Shown piece after piece: positions 27,501 through 36,556 of a stretch of DNA of 64,000 nt. Both the position numbers and the translations under genes were made by a program. Location of the stretch: assembly GCF_023276655.1 (NCBI RefSeq), contig NZ_JALGRK010000002.1, positions 62,001-126,000 of the forward strand. Reading direction: 5' to 3'. The notes beneath the pieces are model-generated. The model saw nothing but the letters and a program-made list of their open reading frames with translations, was not told where the DNA came from and did not search any database. Origin of the DNA: Olsenella intestinalis (GTDB lineage: Bacteria; Actinomycetota; Coriobacteriia; Coriobacteriales; Atopobiaceae). The stretch's first letter is position 1. Every line of letters starts with the position of its first letter.

Positions 27501-29665
27501 TCATGACGGTGCTCGATGCCGACGGCGATTACGCGACCCTCATGGGCATGCAGCGTGTCATCGACTTCGACATCACGGACCGCACGGACGTCAACCACAA
27601 GGACCTCTTCGACTACGAGTTCGGACTCTCGTTCTCCCAGTTCACAAGTTCAGCCGGCGGCGTCACGGCCAACATCGACCAGGTTGACATCGTTCTCGTC
27701 TCCGGAAAGCGCGCCAGCGGCGATGGCACGTCGATCGCGGCGGCGGCAACCGATCTCTATTTCACCTACCTGCAGTTCTATGCACAGGACCTGCTGGCCG
27801 AGGACTTCTCCAGTGCTGCCTACCTCCAGTACACCCTGCCGTCTTCGAGCGTTCTTGCCCCTGAGGAGGACCCTGACGGCAAGTTCCACAACATTTCGAA
27901 CATCTACTGCATGCCGTCCGACGAGGCCGACACCAACGGCGCCCTGTTCGTCAGCTTCCTCGAACGCTGCTCGGGTACGGCGGAAGGCGTCTTCTCTGAC
28001 AGCAATGACGTCGTCACGGTGCGCCCCCGCTTCATGCTGCTGAGGACCGACACGGGCTACGTCGAGGTCAACATTCCCAACAGCGACAAGCTCGACGAGC
28101 GCCTGGAATTTGCCAAGTTCGACTTCGCCTCGGTCCTGCGCATGACGCTCAGCCCCCGTATCGGCGAGCTCTACACACTGACCCTCTTTGGGCCGAGCGA
28201 GGGCTACTTCTTCGTCTTCGACTTCGACCCCGAGACGGGGCTCTTCACGACGGCGAGCCAGTGTCCCATGCTCGACGGCACGATCAGCCTCATTCCCTGG
28301 GTCGAGCAGAACTGCTTCCTCACGTCGTTCGCCAATGCAGACTATCGCTCGACCGCCGAGTTCCTGCACGGCGGTCCCGACACCTGGGACTACACCCAGT
28401 GGGTGCTTCAGAAGGCGACATGGAGCCCGACGCATAGCGCCCTCGACACCTACGTGCTGCACTTCGAGGAGATCGGGCCTGACGGCTTCAGCTTCTCCCG
28501 GTTCGCGCTCAACAGCAGCGGCTCGTTCATCTTCTGGCCCGAGGGTCGCACCGGCAGTGACGAGATCTTCTACGACGAGAACGGCGAACGTCTGGACCCC
28601 GTCGGCACCGACGACGCGGTGTATCACATCATGGCGTGCCGCGTCCGCAAGAACGACGAGGGCGTCCTGCACTTCTCCGACCCCTTCGTCGCGGCTGACG
28701 TGCCTCACAGCATGGACCAGCTCGCCGCCGTCACGACGCACGACCGTTACGCCCCCTTCGAGGTACTCAGCTCGGAGCTCGTCGACACGGGCGAGACTAT
28801 GACCGACCCGCGGGACCCGGATAATACGGTCGTCCTCTACCACGCCGCGCGCCTCTGGTACACGTCCGTCCCCAACCTGCAGTGCTGCACCGTCGTCGGC
28901 TCCGCGTGCACGCTTCCCGCGGTCCCCGCGGGCGGCACCGCGAAGTTCGACGTCACGATCAGAAACGACGGCAACTCCTTCCTTAGCGGCTGCACGCTGC
29001 AGATGTATCGCCATGACATCGAGATCGACGCGGACGAGAATCCCATCCGCGACGCCGAGGGCAACTACATCGACCACGGCGTCACGCCCGTGAACGCCCC
29101 CTTCTCGCTCACGTTCGACGAGAACAGCCTGCAGGCGTCCTCCTACAACCCTGCCGACGACGAGGGCAAGCCCACCGACATCGAGCCTGACTACGCCCTG
29201 CCTCCCGGAAAGCGCTCCATCTACCGTGTCGAGGTCGACATCCCGGAAGATTGGGCCGGCGTCTGCTTCATCTCCTTCAACGCGACCGACCCGGTCATGG
29301 CGGAGGGTGGCGGACTTGCCGCGATGGACGACGACGAGCCCGTCTTCCAGCAGTACTCGGTCGAGCCGGGCACCTACCCGGTCGTCCAGAACCGCCTCAC
29401 GCCGGACGCCAGCAAGACGAGGACCTTCCAGCACTCGGTCTCCGTCGGCGATCCCACCTCTGGCATCTTCGGCTACGCCGACTCGCCGACGACCGTCACG
29501 GACATCGATCCCAACTCCGACGCCGCGCGTCGCTCGCGGCTGCCGGATACCGCTGACCCCGCGTCGGCGCTCCCGGTCGGACTCGGTCTCGCCGGTGCGG
29601 CCCTTGCCGCCTACGGCAAGCGGCGCGCCGAGGTCGAGGGCGGTGAGCCGGGGGAAGAGGAGTAA
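24590..29665 (+). CDS. Giant Tat-exported surface protein with LPDTA sorting signal
   Basis: 1691 residues, no close family recognised. The N-terminus TRRNFLRAGAGSLIALP is a convincing twin-arginine signal, so the protein would be folded before export. A prealbumin-like segment follows at about 100-140 (GAKVRVTSRYNGKTVEGVTD). A region rich in aromatic and hydrophobic residues lies at about 460-600. A Pro/Ala/Ser/Glu linker spans about 740-870, then a long beta-rich part. Near 1430-1560 is a CARDB/DUF11-like domain (AGGTAKFDVTIRNDGNSF). The C-terminus has LPDTA (1651-1655), a hydrophobic stretch and Lys/Arg, then an acidic tail. GAGGAG is upstream of the ATG. The role is presumably a wall-anchored surface structure. 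Confidence 0.82.
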   Translation: MSDDTKTTHTITRRNFLRAGAGSLIALPAIGGVGIFSRARVAQALTVQDEAGGAFTNEELAKITVVTRTEMAVVAVDVAKIPSTTVVTSEGLESGTIPPEAYVVGAKVRVTSRYNGKTVEGVTDAEGKIIFDIRELSENLEKKDINKLDEYAFNATLQIELAGYRTFQTALFRAEGTGVFVATTRSIEAGDSTPYPHMISYDEWDILYTRNTFLTSTENTDEMSVVVEGRNFPDGAATVIVREKDAGTELASVTAAPSGGNLTATLMGQFGLLGGANAFKQGVEYEVAVIQSSKVYTWPVQLQMKEGVLSKAAEAAPEYSIFKMANTSGDKSALNITWPDWVPIFGGQKANIMSPIKTPLAINLDPYGFCQITYTIPLYGYKYDSGEPDKAGWKKQPYDSAKDAYKKYEKKFSEMVDQKAPTAYANKNKYGYSKIAMGSVFDIMVYLQVMAVSKWDTEKGIFQGDGGGQLHLSCNYTFTWNFWAGPIPFLLTCGFNFDAVASLMFGITSKMVDGLSGSDLASFLPGFLLDPTSWDIDFTNTGLSVSVTFSPFLSFGVGIAGVASASARGKFILSFYFGLTAAKNRPLPHVIGTMAAKVEVVLQFIFYTQTYSLDGLSLKETKLFDNWDGSVQSQAENLKAQVEGATEDISHLVDGMAIVTDAMLSKTTEASGTLAAPLSTAADGSLVPQGDPATPTTRPIDWEAAKVEDPVEGDHGITYARYRINVVRPAPGTDLDGASDAQPDASAPAGAAPLSTQAEKSAPTAASSSAPEGVASPAADEPATSQVTGAAVAGAVAGVASSDPGTAGTAEAEAGAPAASETDKAPAAQTNSDASQAQAPKVEAQPEVQPEVQSEAKAEGATLYAHVGSSVSYPDAFIAPSADGLSAQADGPYLPDPGVKGVKPTGGVTPSSDVIISTASEGGENLVAGDPRMRVIDISTSSSTGSSTRATCSFRIGTVNVDGAGVRSRLIMTVLDADGDYATLMGMQRVIDFDITDRTDVNHKDLFDYEFGLSFSQFTSSAGGVTANIDQVDIVLVSGKRASGDGTSIAAAATDLYFTYLQFYAQDLLAEDFSSAAYLQYTLPSSSVLAPEEDPDGKFHNISNIYCMPSDEADTNGALFVSFLERCSGTAEGVFSDSNDVVTVRPRFMLLRTDTGYVEVNIPNSDKLDERLEFAKFDFASVLRMTLSPRIGELYTLTLFGPSEGYFFVFDFDPETGLFTTASQCPMLDGTISLIPWVEQNCFLTSFANADYRSTAEFLHGGPDTWDYTQWVLQKATWSPTHSALDTYVLHFEEIGPDGFSFSRFALNSSGSFIFWPEGRTGSDEIFYDENGERLDPVGTDDAVYHIMACRVRKNDEGVLHFSDPFVAADVPHSMDQLAAVTTHDRYAPFEVLSSELVDTGETMTDPRDPDNTVVLYHAARLWYTSVPNLQCCTVVGSACTLPAVPAGGTAKFDVTIRNDGNSFLSGCTLQMYRHDIEIDADENPIRDAEGNYIDHGVTPVNAPFSLTFDENSLQASSYNPADDEGKPTDIEPDYALPPGKRSIYRVEVDIPEDWAGVCFISFNATDPVMAEGGGLAAMDDDEPVFQQYSVEPGTYPVVQNRLTPDASKTRTFQHSVSVGDPTSGIFGYADSPTTVTDIDPNSDAARRSRLPDTADPASALPVGLGLAGAALAAYGKRRAEVEGGEPGEEE

Positions 29666-29671
29666 TAGATA

Positions 29672-29718
29672 GCATGTCGGCGGACGTCCGGGCCATTCGG
29701 GCGCCCGCCGTCACATGC
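29672..29718 (+). terminator. Hairpin after the Tat-exported surface gene
   Basis: Arms GCATGT-CGGCGG and CCGCCG-TC-ACATGC pair with a 2-nt bulge, and a smaller GC-rich stem lies inside. No T-run follows, so termination strength is uncertain; the structure occupies much of the 111-bp spacer. Confidence 0.45.
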
Positions 29719-29776
29719 GGGGCTTGCTCGAGGCGGTGTCGGGCGGTCCCGAAGGATAGGACGGGATGGGCCCATC

Positions 29777-32700
29777 ATGGACGCCAGCAGACGCATCGGG
29801 TTCGCAGGAAGGGCGGCGCTTCTTGCCGTCGCCCTCGCCTTTGCGGCGGCTCTATTCCCCAGGCCTGCCCTTGCGGCGCCCACCTCGGTCTCGACCGAGG
29901 ATGAGCTGCGCGCCGCCGTCTCCGAGGGCTCCACCTCTACCGATATCAAGCTTGCGGCAGACATCGTTCTTGCCAACACGCTCGAGATCTCGGCCAAAAC
30001 GCTGACGCTCGACCTCGCCGGGCACTCGCTCTCGGGGTGCAAGGTCTTGCCCACGGCCGCCAAGACCATCATCCTCGTCCGGGCAGGCACGACCTGTACG
30101 CTCCGAGACAGCAGCGGCTCGAATGCAGGTCGCGTGACGGCCGGCGAGCGCGGCATCGAGAACCACGGCAGCCTTTCGATCATGACGGGAAGGATCTACG
30201 GCAACACCGGCGCATGCGATGGCAACGGCATCTACAACGCGGAGGACGGAAGCCTCACGATCGCCGGCGGCGTCATCGAGGAGAACGTGTCCCTGAAGGG
30301 GCATGACGGTGCCGGCATCTGCAACTACGGCAAGGCCAACATCTCGAATGGCCTCATCCAGAACAACTCTACGGATACCGCCGTGGACTCCACCGGGTAC
30401 GGAGGTGCCATCTATAACGGCAAGGGGGGAAACCTCACGCTCTCGGGCGGAAACGTCTCCTCCAACCATGCCGAGCGTGGCGGGGCCGTCTACATCAAGT
30501 CCAACAGCGAAGTCATGGTTCTCATGGGAAGGACGCGCGTTCAGAAGAACGTCGCAACGACCTTTGGCGGCGCGATCTACAACGAGTCTGGCTCCAAGTC
30601 CTCCAAGCTCTCCTTCATGGCCGGCACCATCTCCGAGAACGAGGCTGGCAGGAACGGTGGTGGGATTTACAACGATGGCACCATGGCCTCGTCGGGCGGG
30701 TCCGTCACCAAGAACCGCTCCGCCTCCATGGGCGGTGCGGGCATCTATCAGAACGGCACGTTCCTGATCTCCGGATCGCTCGTTGTCCAGGGCAATACCG
30801 ATGCGGATGGCGTCGACAACGACGTTTACATCAAGGAGAAGCACACGCTCACCCTTGAGGCGGCGCTCACGTCGCGCGCGAAGATCGGCGTCTTCTGCGA
30901 TGACGCGCATCAGATCTTCACGACGAACTTCTCTGAGTTCAACGAGGGCGCGGACCCCTCCACCTTCTTCTTCGGCAACCCCAACGACAAGCAGGAGGAC
31001 ATCCGCTTCTTCATGGTCGACGAGGGTGACGTCTATGGTGAGGTCCAGTGCGTCATCGTCATCCACTACAAGGATGAGAACGGTGGCGAGCAGGAGTGCA
31101 TCTGGTACAGGGAGGCGACGACCGACCACTGGGGCGACTGGGACGAGAAGGACCCCGTCTGGTTCGTCGCGAGGAAAGACAAGAAGATCAATGACTACAT
31201 CGGCGTCAGGGGAGACGTCAACCTCATCCTGGTGGCGGGCAAGACCCTCAAGACGGAGTGCATCGAGCTCAACCGCACCGACGACAAGGTTCGTGCCCAA
31301 CTCACGATTTACAACAGCTTCGACGACGAGTACGGAAAGCTCATTGCTGACGCCCGTGGCTCTCGTAGCGCGGGCATCGGCTTCAGGCATGGCAACAGCA
31401 GGGGAGGCTCTGTCACCATCGTCGGCGGCTGGATCGAGGCCTACGGCGGCCACGAGGGCGCCGGCATCGGCGGCGTCGAGAACCATGGCAACGGCCCCAT
31501 CAAGATCCTCGGAGGGCACGTCATCGCCAAGGGTGGCAAGTGGGCCGCTGGCATCGGCGGTGGCCAGGGCGGCGACCAGGACAATCCCATCAGGATTGAG
31601 AACGCTTACGTCGAGGCCTATGGAGGAAAGCATGGGGCCGGCATCGGCGGTGGCGACTCCGACAGGGGTGGTGCCGACGGCGGTAAGGTCACCATTAAGA
31701 ACTCCACGGTCAAGGCGTACGGCAAGGACCGCGGCGCCGGTATCGGCGGTGGCGAGGATGGTGACGGCGGAAACGTCACCATTACGAACTCTGACGTCTA
31801 TGCGGAGGGCGGCTCCGAGGGCGCTGGTATCGGCGGTGGCCAGGACTGCGATGATGGCGGGACGCTTACCGTCAAGAGCGGCACGGTCAACGCCTTCGGC
31901 GGCAAGGAGGCCGCGGCCATCGGCGGTGGTCAGGACGGCTGCGGGGGACAGTTCATCGCAGAGGGCGGCACGATCTTTGCCCTTGCGGGGAACAATTGCT
32001 CGACCGCGATCGGCGCTGGTCACAAGGATTACCACGAGGGGTCCAAACAGGTCTACGACTCGGCCATGGTGACCGTCAGTCACTACCATGACGGAAAGGA
32101 CGCGTACGTCGTAGACGCGGGCTATCGCGTGGAGGGCTGCAGCTGGCACTACGTCAAGATTGAGCCGTGCACGCATCCGGACGCAAAGGTGTACACGGAT
32201 CTCGGCCCCGAGGTGCACCGCCTGGCGAATTGTCTCTACTGCACCGCCGAGGGTCCTCGTGAGGAGTCGCATGCCTTTGACCCCAACACGCATGTCTGCC
32301 CCTGCGGTCACAGAGAGATTGCGATCACGCTCAAGGACGGGGCAGAGGATGCGGGCAAGACGAGCTACGTCTCGGAGGGCCTGACGTATCGACTTCCGTA
32401 CAAGCTTTCTCTCGATAAGTACTTCGTGGGCTGGCAGGTCACGGGAACCGAGACCTCCTATCCCGGCACGCTGCGTGCTGGAACCGAGATAGAGGTCAAG
32501 CTCGACGGGGGCGCGGAGGGCATTGTCGCTACCGCTCAGTGGACGGACCGTCACCAGCACGGCCTCGTCGAGCATCCGGCGACGGAGCCCACGTGCACGA
32601 CCGACGGGAACATACTCTATTGGAAGTGCGAGGAGGCAAGCGGTGAATCGGAGCCCTGCGGCGGTCTCTTCGTGAAGGATGAGGAGGGCTTCCTTGTGCC

Positions 32701-35700
32701 CGTCAGCTACGAGGACACCGTCATCCCGGCCCTCGGGCACGACTGGGGCGAGGCCACATACACGTGGTTCGAGGACAATGACTCCTGCGAGGCCAGGCAT
32801 ACCTGTGCCAGGTGCAACTTCGTCGGCACGGAGGAAGCGCGCGTTATCTCCTGGACGATTGACCAGAGCTGCACCAAGGCCAAGGCCTCATCACATGTCG
32901 CGCTCTTCTCGGACGAGTCTTTCGAGACGCAGCACAAGACGGTCGAGGAGGGCGAGCCCCTCGGGCACTTGTGGGGCGAGCCGACCTACGAGTGGAGCGA
33001 CGATCACCTGACCTGCACCGCACGGCGCGTCTGCGCTCGTGACGAGGACGACGAGGAGACCGAGGTCGCGAATGCCACCGTGGTGCGCTCGGGGGCGACG
33101 TGCTCGCAGGAAGGAACCGTGACCTACACCGCGACCTTTGACAACGAGGCGTTCGAGACACAGGTCGTCGAGGTCAAAGACGTCGACCCGTCGGCCCACG
33201 CGTGGGGTGAGCCCACGTTCACCTGGTCTGACACGCCCGAGGGCAAGCTCTGCACGGCACGGCGCGTCTGTCAAAACGACCACGCCCACGTCGAGGAGGA
33301 GGCTCTTCTCGCCCAGGAGAGCGTGATCAAGGCGGAGACGTGCATGCTTCCGGGCGAGAAGATATACACGGCCACATTCGCCAACAGGGCCTTTGGCACG
33401 CAGAAGCTCTCGGTGGAGGTTCCAGCGAAGGGGCATGCCTGGGGCGAGTGGGTCCCGGACCCGTCGGGCGCGCCGCTCAAGTCGCGCGTGTGCGCGCATG
33501 ACTCGTCGCACGTCCAGACCACGACGATTCCCGCGGAAGGGCACGTGCACACGCTGCGGCACGTCAACGGGTCGGCTGCGACGTGCTCCACCGTCGGCCT
33601 CCGCGAGCATTGGGTCTGCGCCGGCGACAACGGCTGCGGGCACTACTTCGCCGACGAGGCCGCGACCGAGGAGCTGTTCTTCGACGACGTGTTCCTGCCC
33701 GAGCTTGGGCACAGCTGGGGCGAGCCGACCTACCAGTGGAGCGAGGACGGGCAGGCTGCCTACGCGATTCGCCGGTGCACGCGAAACCCGCTCCACTTCC
33801 AGTTGGGGTACGCGGCGGCGAGCGAGGACGTCTTGAATGCGCCGACGTGCACCGAGTGGGGCGAGACGGTCTACACCGCAACGTTCGACAACCCGGCGTT
33901 CGCGCCCCAGTCGCGCGACGCCGAGGTGGCGCCCATCGGCCACGAGTTCGCCGAGTGGGAGCGGACGGTCGAGCCCACCTGCGAGACGGCGGGCGAGGAG
34001 GTCTCGCGCTGCTCGCACGACGAGTCGCACGTGAAGACCAGGGCCGTAGAGCCGCTTGGCCACGAGTGGGGCGACTGGACGACCGTGGTGGGCCCGACCG
34101 AGACCGAGGAGGGCGTCGAGGAGCGCACCTGCATGCGCTGCGACACGGTCCAGAGGCGTGCGGTGCCTGCCGCCTCGCACGTGCACGAGATGAGCCTCAC
34201 CGAGGCGATCGCCGCCACCTGCGTGGCGCCCGGGCGCGTGGCCTACTGGGTCTGCGACAAGGGCAGCGACCCCTGCGGGCGTGCGTTTGCCGACCCGCTT
34301 GGCCTGCGCGAGCTCTCGAACGGCGAGATCGACGTGCCGGCGCTGGGCCACAACTGGGCGGCGCCGACCTACGAGTGGAGCGAGGACGACGGCACCTGCA
34401 CCGCGCGGCGCGTCTGCCTGAACGACGCCGCGCACGTAGAGGAGGAGACGGCTGCCGCCTCGGTCGAGGTCAAGTCGAGCCCGACCTGCACGACCGGTGG
34501 AACGACGGTCTATCGTGCGGCCTTCGCGAACGAGGCCTTCGAGCCGCAGACCAAGACCATATCGGAGCCCGCGCTCGGGCACACGCCGGCGATGCAGCCG
34601 CGCCACACGAACGTGGTGGTCCCGACGTGCCTGGCGGGTGGGGGCTACGACGCCGAGACCTACTGCCTGACCTGCGGCGCCAGGATCGGCGAGCCGGTCC
34701 ACGTGGCGCAGGGCCCGCTCGGCCACGACTGGGACTCCTGGACACAGACGAAGGCGCCCACCTGCACCGACGAGGGCGTCGAGGAGCGCATCTGCGAGCG
34801 AGACCCCGAGCACAAGGAGACGCGTGCGGTCGCGCCAACCGGCCACGAGTGGAGCAACTGGGCCCAGACCACGCCGCCCACCGAGACCGAGCAGGGCGTC
34901 GAGACGAGGACGTGCCTGCACGACGGCACTCACGCGGAGACGCGCACGATCGCCCCGACGAATCATGAGCACCATCCCCTGCACGTGGACGCGAAGGCCG
35001 CCACCTGCACCGAGGCGGGTTGCATCGAGCACTGGGCGTGCGAGGGGCAGACCTGCACCTTCGTGAACTTCGGCGAGGGCGAGCCCACGCTCACGCTGAC
35101 GGACGGGACGCGGCTGTGGAAGGTCGACCCCCTGAGCGTCGTGCTCGATCCGCTCGGGCACGCGTGGGACGAGGGGACTCCCGTGGAGGGGCACGAGGCG
35201 ACCTGCACGATGGGCGGCCAGGCGACCTTCCGCTGCGAGCGCGACGGATGCGACGCGACCAAGGTCGAGAACGTCGACGCGCTCGGGCACCGGCCGTTCG
35301 AGACGGTCGTGACGAACCTGCTTGACCCGACCTGCGTGGCGCCCGGGTTCTCGTGGTCGAAGCTCGGCTGCGACCGCTGCCACCAGACGCTGCTGTTCCT
35401 CCTGAGGACCACGCCTGCGCTCGGGCACGACTGGGGCGACTGGTCCGTCACGGTCCCCGCGACGAAGACGTCCGAGGGCGAGATCGCGCGCTTCTGCAAC
35501 AGGGACGCGTCGCACAAGGAGGCCATCGCCATCCCGATGCTCACGCCCGACCACGAGCACGCGTGGGAGGAGCCCACCTACACGTGGTCCGACGACCTGA
35601 GTGAGGTCACGGCGACGCGCGTCTGCAAGGACGACGCCGAGCACGTGGAGACCGAGGTCGCACGTGCCGTGGTCGAGCCCGGCTCGGGCGGGCGGGTGCA

Positions 35701-36376
35701 GGTCGTGCCCGTGGTCATCACGTTCCCGACGTGCACCGAGACGGGGGAGACCCGCTACACCGCATGGTTCGAGAACCCCGGCTTCGCCGTGCAGGAGCGC
35801 ACCGTGGTGACGCCCGCCTACGGGCATGACTGGAGCGACTGGGAGGTCGTGCGCGAGGCGACTCCCGACGCCGACGGCCTCGAGCGCCACACGTGCTCGC
35901 GCTGCGGCATCACCGAGGAGCGCGCGCTGGCGTGGCCGGACGCGGACGCGACGCCGACGTATCGCGCCGAGGCCGACGAGGTCGTCTGGGAGCGCGGCTC
36001 GGGCGAGGGCGCGACCTTCACCTTCAAGCGCAGCGTCGACGACGAGACGACCTTCTCGCACTTCGTGGGCGTGACGGTCGACGGCGAGGTCGTCGACGAC
36101 GAGCGCTTTGACGCGCGCTCGGGCAGCGCCATCGTCGAGTTCTACGCCGACTACCTCGAGGGGCTCGACCTGGGCGAGCACGAGGTGCAGGCCCTCTTCG
36201 ACGACGGCGAGCCGGCGCGCGCGACCCTCAGGGTCGTGGAGGCAGAAGGCGACGCGGGCGGCGAGCGGAGGAGCCCCGCGACCGGCGACGCGACCTCGGG
36301 CGCGACGGCGGCTCTTCTCGGCGTCTCGGCGATCGTGGTCGTCGGCCTTGGCGTGCGCCTGCGCAAGATGTCGTAG
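29777..36376 (+). CDS. Giant beta-helix surface protein with Cys/His-rich GHxW repeats and SPATGD tail
   Basis: 2199 residues. A signal peptide occupies about 1-34 (cleavage near PALA-AP). A right-handed beta-helix of the polymorphic-adhesin kind follows to about residue 350 (repeated GGAIYN, GGGIYND, GGAGIYQN). Near 530-740, seven GAGIGG(G/V)-type turns recur about every 30 residues. After a Cys/His-rich linker come about 16 copies of a 45-65-residue unit from about 980 to 2040 with pattern GHxW(G/D)xxTYxWSxDxxxCTARRVC, TCxxxGxxxYTAxFxNxAF. An X2/Ig-like domain precedes SPATGD (2166-2171), a hydrophobic helix and RLRKMS. The start lacks a strong Shine-Dalgarno. Probably a wall-anchored adhesin with a repeat stalk. 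Confidence 0.85.
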   Translation: MDASRRIGFAGRAALLAVALAFAAALFPRPALAAPTSVSTEDELRAAVSEGSTSTDIKLAADIVLANTLEISAKTLTLDLAGHSLSGCKVLPTAAKTIILVRAGTTCTLRDSSGSNAGRVTAGERGIENHGSLSIMTGRIYGNTGACDGNGIYNAEDGSLTIAGGVIEENVSLKGHDGAGICNYGKANISNGLIQNNSTDTAVDSTGYGGAIYNGKGGNLTLSGGNVSSNHAERGGAVYIKSNSEVMVLMGRTRVQKNVATTFGGAIYNESGSKSSKLSFMAGTISENEAGRNGGGIYNDGTMASSGGSVTKNRSASMGGAGIYQNGTFLISGSLVVQGNTDADGVDNDVYIKEKHTLTLEAALTSRAKIGVFCDDAHQIFTTNFSEFNEGADPSTFFFGNPNDKQEDIRFFMVDEGDVYGEVQCVIVIHYKDENGGEQECIWYREATTDHWGDWDEKDPVWFVARKDKKINDYIGVRGDVNLILVAGKTLKTECIELNRTDDKVRAQLTIYNSFDDEYGKLIADARGSRSAGIGFRHGNSRGGSVTIVGGWIEAYGGHEGAGIGGVENHGNGPIKILGGHVIAKGGKWAAGIGGGQGGDQDNPIRIENAYVEAYGGKHGAGIGGGDSDRGGADGGKVTIKNSTVKAYGKDRGAGIGGGEDGDGGNVTITNSDVYAEGGSEGAGIGGGQDCDDGGTLTVKSGTVNAFGGKEAAAIGGGQDGCGGQFIAEGGTIFALAGNNCSTAIGAGHKDYHEGSKQVYDSAMVTVSHYHDGKDAYVVDAGYRVEGCSWHYVKIEPCTHPDAKVYTDLGPEVHRLANCLYCTAEGPREESHAFDPNTHVCPCGHREIAITLKDGAEDAGKTSYVSEGLTYRLPYKLSLDKYFVGWQVTGTETSYPGTLRAGTEIEVKLDGGAEGIVATAQWTDRHQHGLVEHPATEPTCTTDGNILYWKCEEASGESEPCGGLFVKDEEGFLVPVSYEDTVIPALGHDWGEATYTWFEDNDSCEARHTCARCNFVGTEEARVISWTIDQSCTKAKASSHVALFSDESFETQHKTVEEGEPLGHLWGEPTYEWSDDHLTCTARRVCARDEDDEETEVANATVVRSGATCSQEGTVTYTATFDNEAFETQVVEVKDVDPSAHAWGEPTFTWSDTPEGKLCTARRVCQNDHAHVEEEALLAQESVIKAETCMLPGEKIYTATFANRAFGTQKLSVEVPAKGHAWGEWVPDPSGAPLKSRVCAHDSSHVQTTTIPAEGHVHTLRHVNGSAATCSTVGLREHWVCAGDNGCGHYFADEAATEELFFDDVFLPELGHSWGEPTYQWSEDGQAAYAIRRCTRNPLHFQLGYAAASEDVLNAPTCTEWGETVYTATFDNPAFAPQSRDAEVAPIGHEFAEWERTVEPTCETAGEEVSRCSHDESHVKTRAVEPLGHEWGDWTTVVGPTETEEGVEERTCMRCDTVQRRAVPAASHVHEMSLTEAIAATCVAPGRVAYWVCDKGSDPCGRAFADPLGLRELSNGEIDVPALGHNWAAPTYEWSEDDGTCTARRVCLNDAAHVEEETAAASVEVKSSPTCTTGGTTVYRAAFANEAFEPQTKTISEPALGHTPAMQPRHTNVVVPTCLAGGGYDAETYCLTCGARIGEPVHVAQGPLGHDWDSWTQTKAPTCTDEGVEERICERDPEHKETRAVAPTGHEWSNWAQTTPPTETEQGVETRTCLHDGTHAETRTIAPTNHEHHPLHVDAKAATCTEAGCIEHWACEGQTCTFVNFGEGEPTLTLTDGTRLWKVDPLSVVLDPLGHAWDEGTPVEGHEATCTMGGQATFRCERDGCDATKVENVDALGHRPFETVVTNLLDPTCVAPGFSWSKLGCDRCHQTLLFLLRTTPALGHDWGDWSVTVPATKTSEGEIARFCNRDASHKEAIAIPMLTPDHEHAWEEPTYTWSDDLSEVTATRVCKDDAEHVETEVARAVVEPGSGGRVQVVPVVITFPTCTETGETRYTAWFENPGFAVQERTVVTPAYGHDWSDWEVVREATPDADGLERHTCSRCGITEERALAWPDADATPTYRAEADEVVWERGSGEGATFTFKRSVDDETTFSHFVGVTVDGEVVDDERFDARSGSAIVEFYADYLEGLDLGEHEVQALFDDGEPARATLRVVEAEGDAGGERRSPATGDATSGATAALLGVSAIVVVGLGVRLRKMS

Positions 36377-36434
36377 CGAGGGGCTGTCGTCAGACGGCTC
36401 CGGCATATAAAAGTTACTACGCTTGCCACGTTTT

Positions 36435-36466
36435 GCCCTCCTCCTGCGAGCGGGAGGAGGGCTTTC
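36435..36466 (+). terminator. Terminator after the beta-helix surface gene
   Basis: A perfect 10-bp stem GCCCTCCTCC/GGAGGAGGGC with an 8-nt loop, followed by TTTCTGTG. Confidence 0.8.
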
Positions 36467-36508
36467 TGTGACCTGGCGGGTGGTCGTGTGCCATATTTGA
36501 TGAGATAG

Positions 36509-36556
36509 GTGACCTCCGCAGTTGGGGGGTCGTGTGTCCGGCAACGGAGGTACGCA
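36509..36556 (+). promoter_or_regulatory. Leader with possible Shine-Dalgarno-sequestering hairpin
   Basis: ACCTCCG at 36512-36518 can pair with CGGAGGT at 36545-36551, which is the ribosome-binding site of the following giant gene (ATG at 36557). The loop is 26 nt. If formed, it would hide the site, a plausible translational control. Confidence 0.35.
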
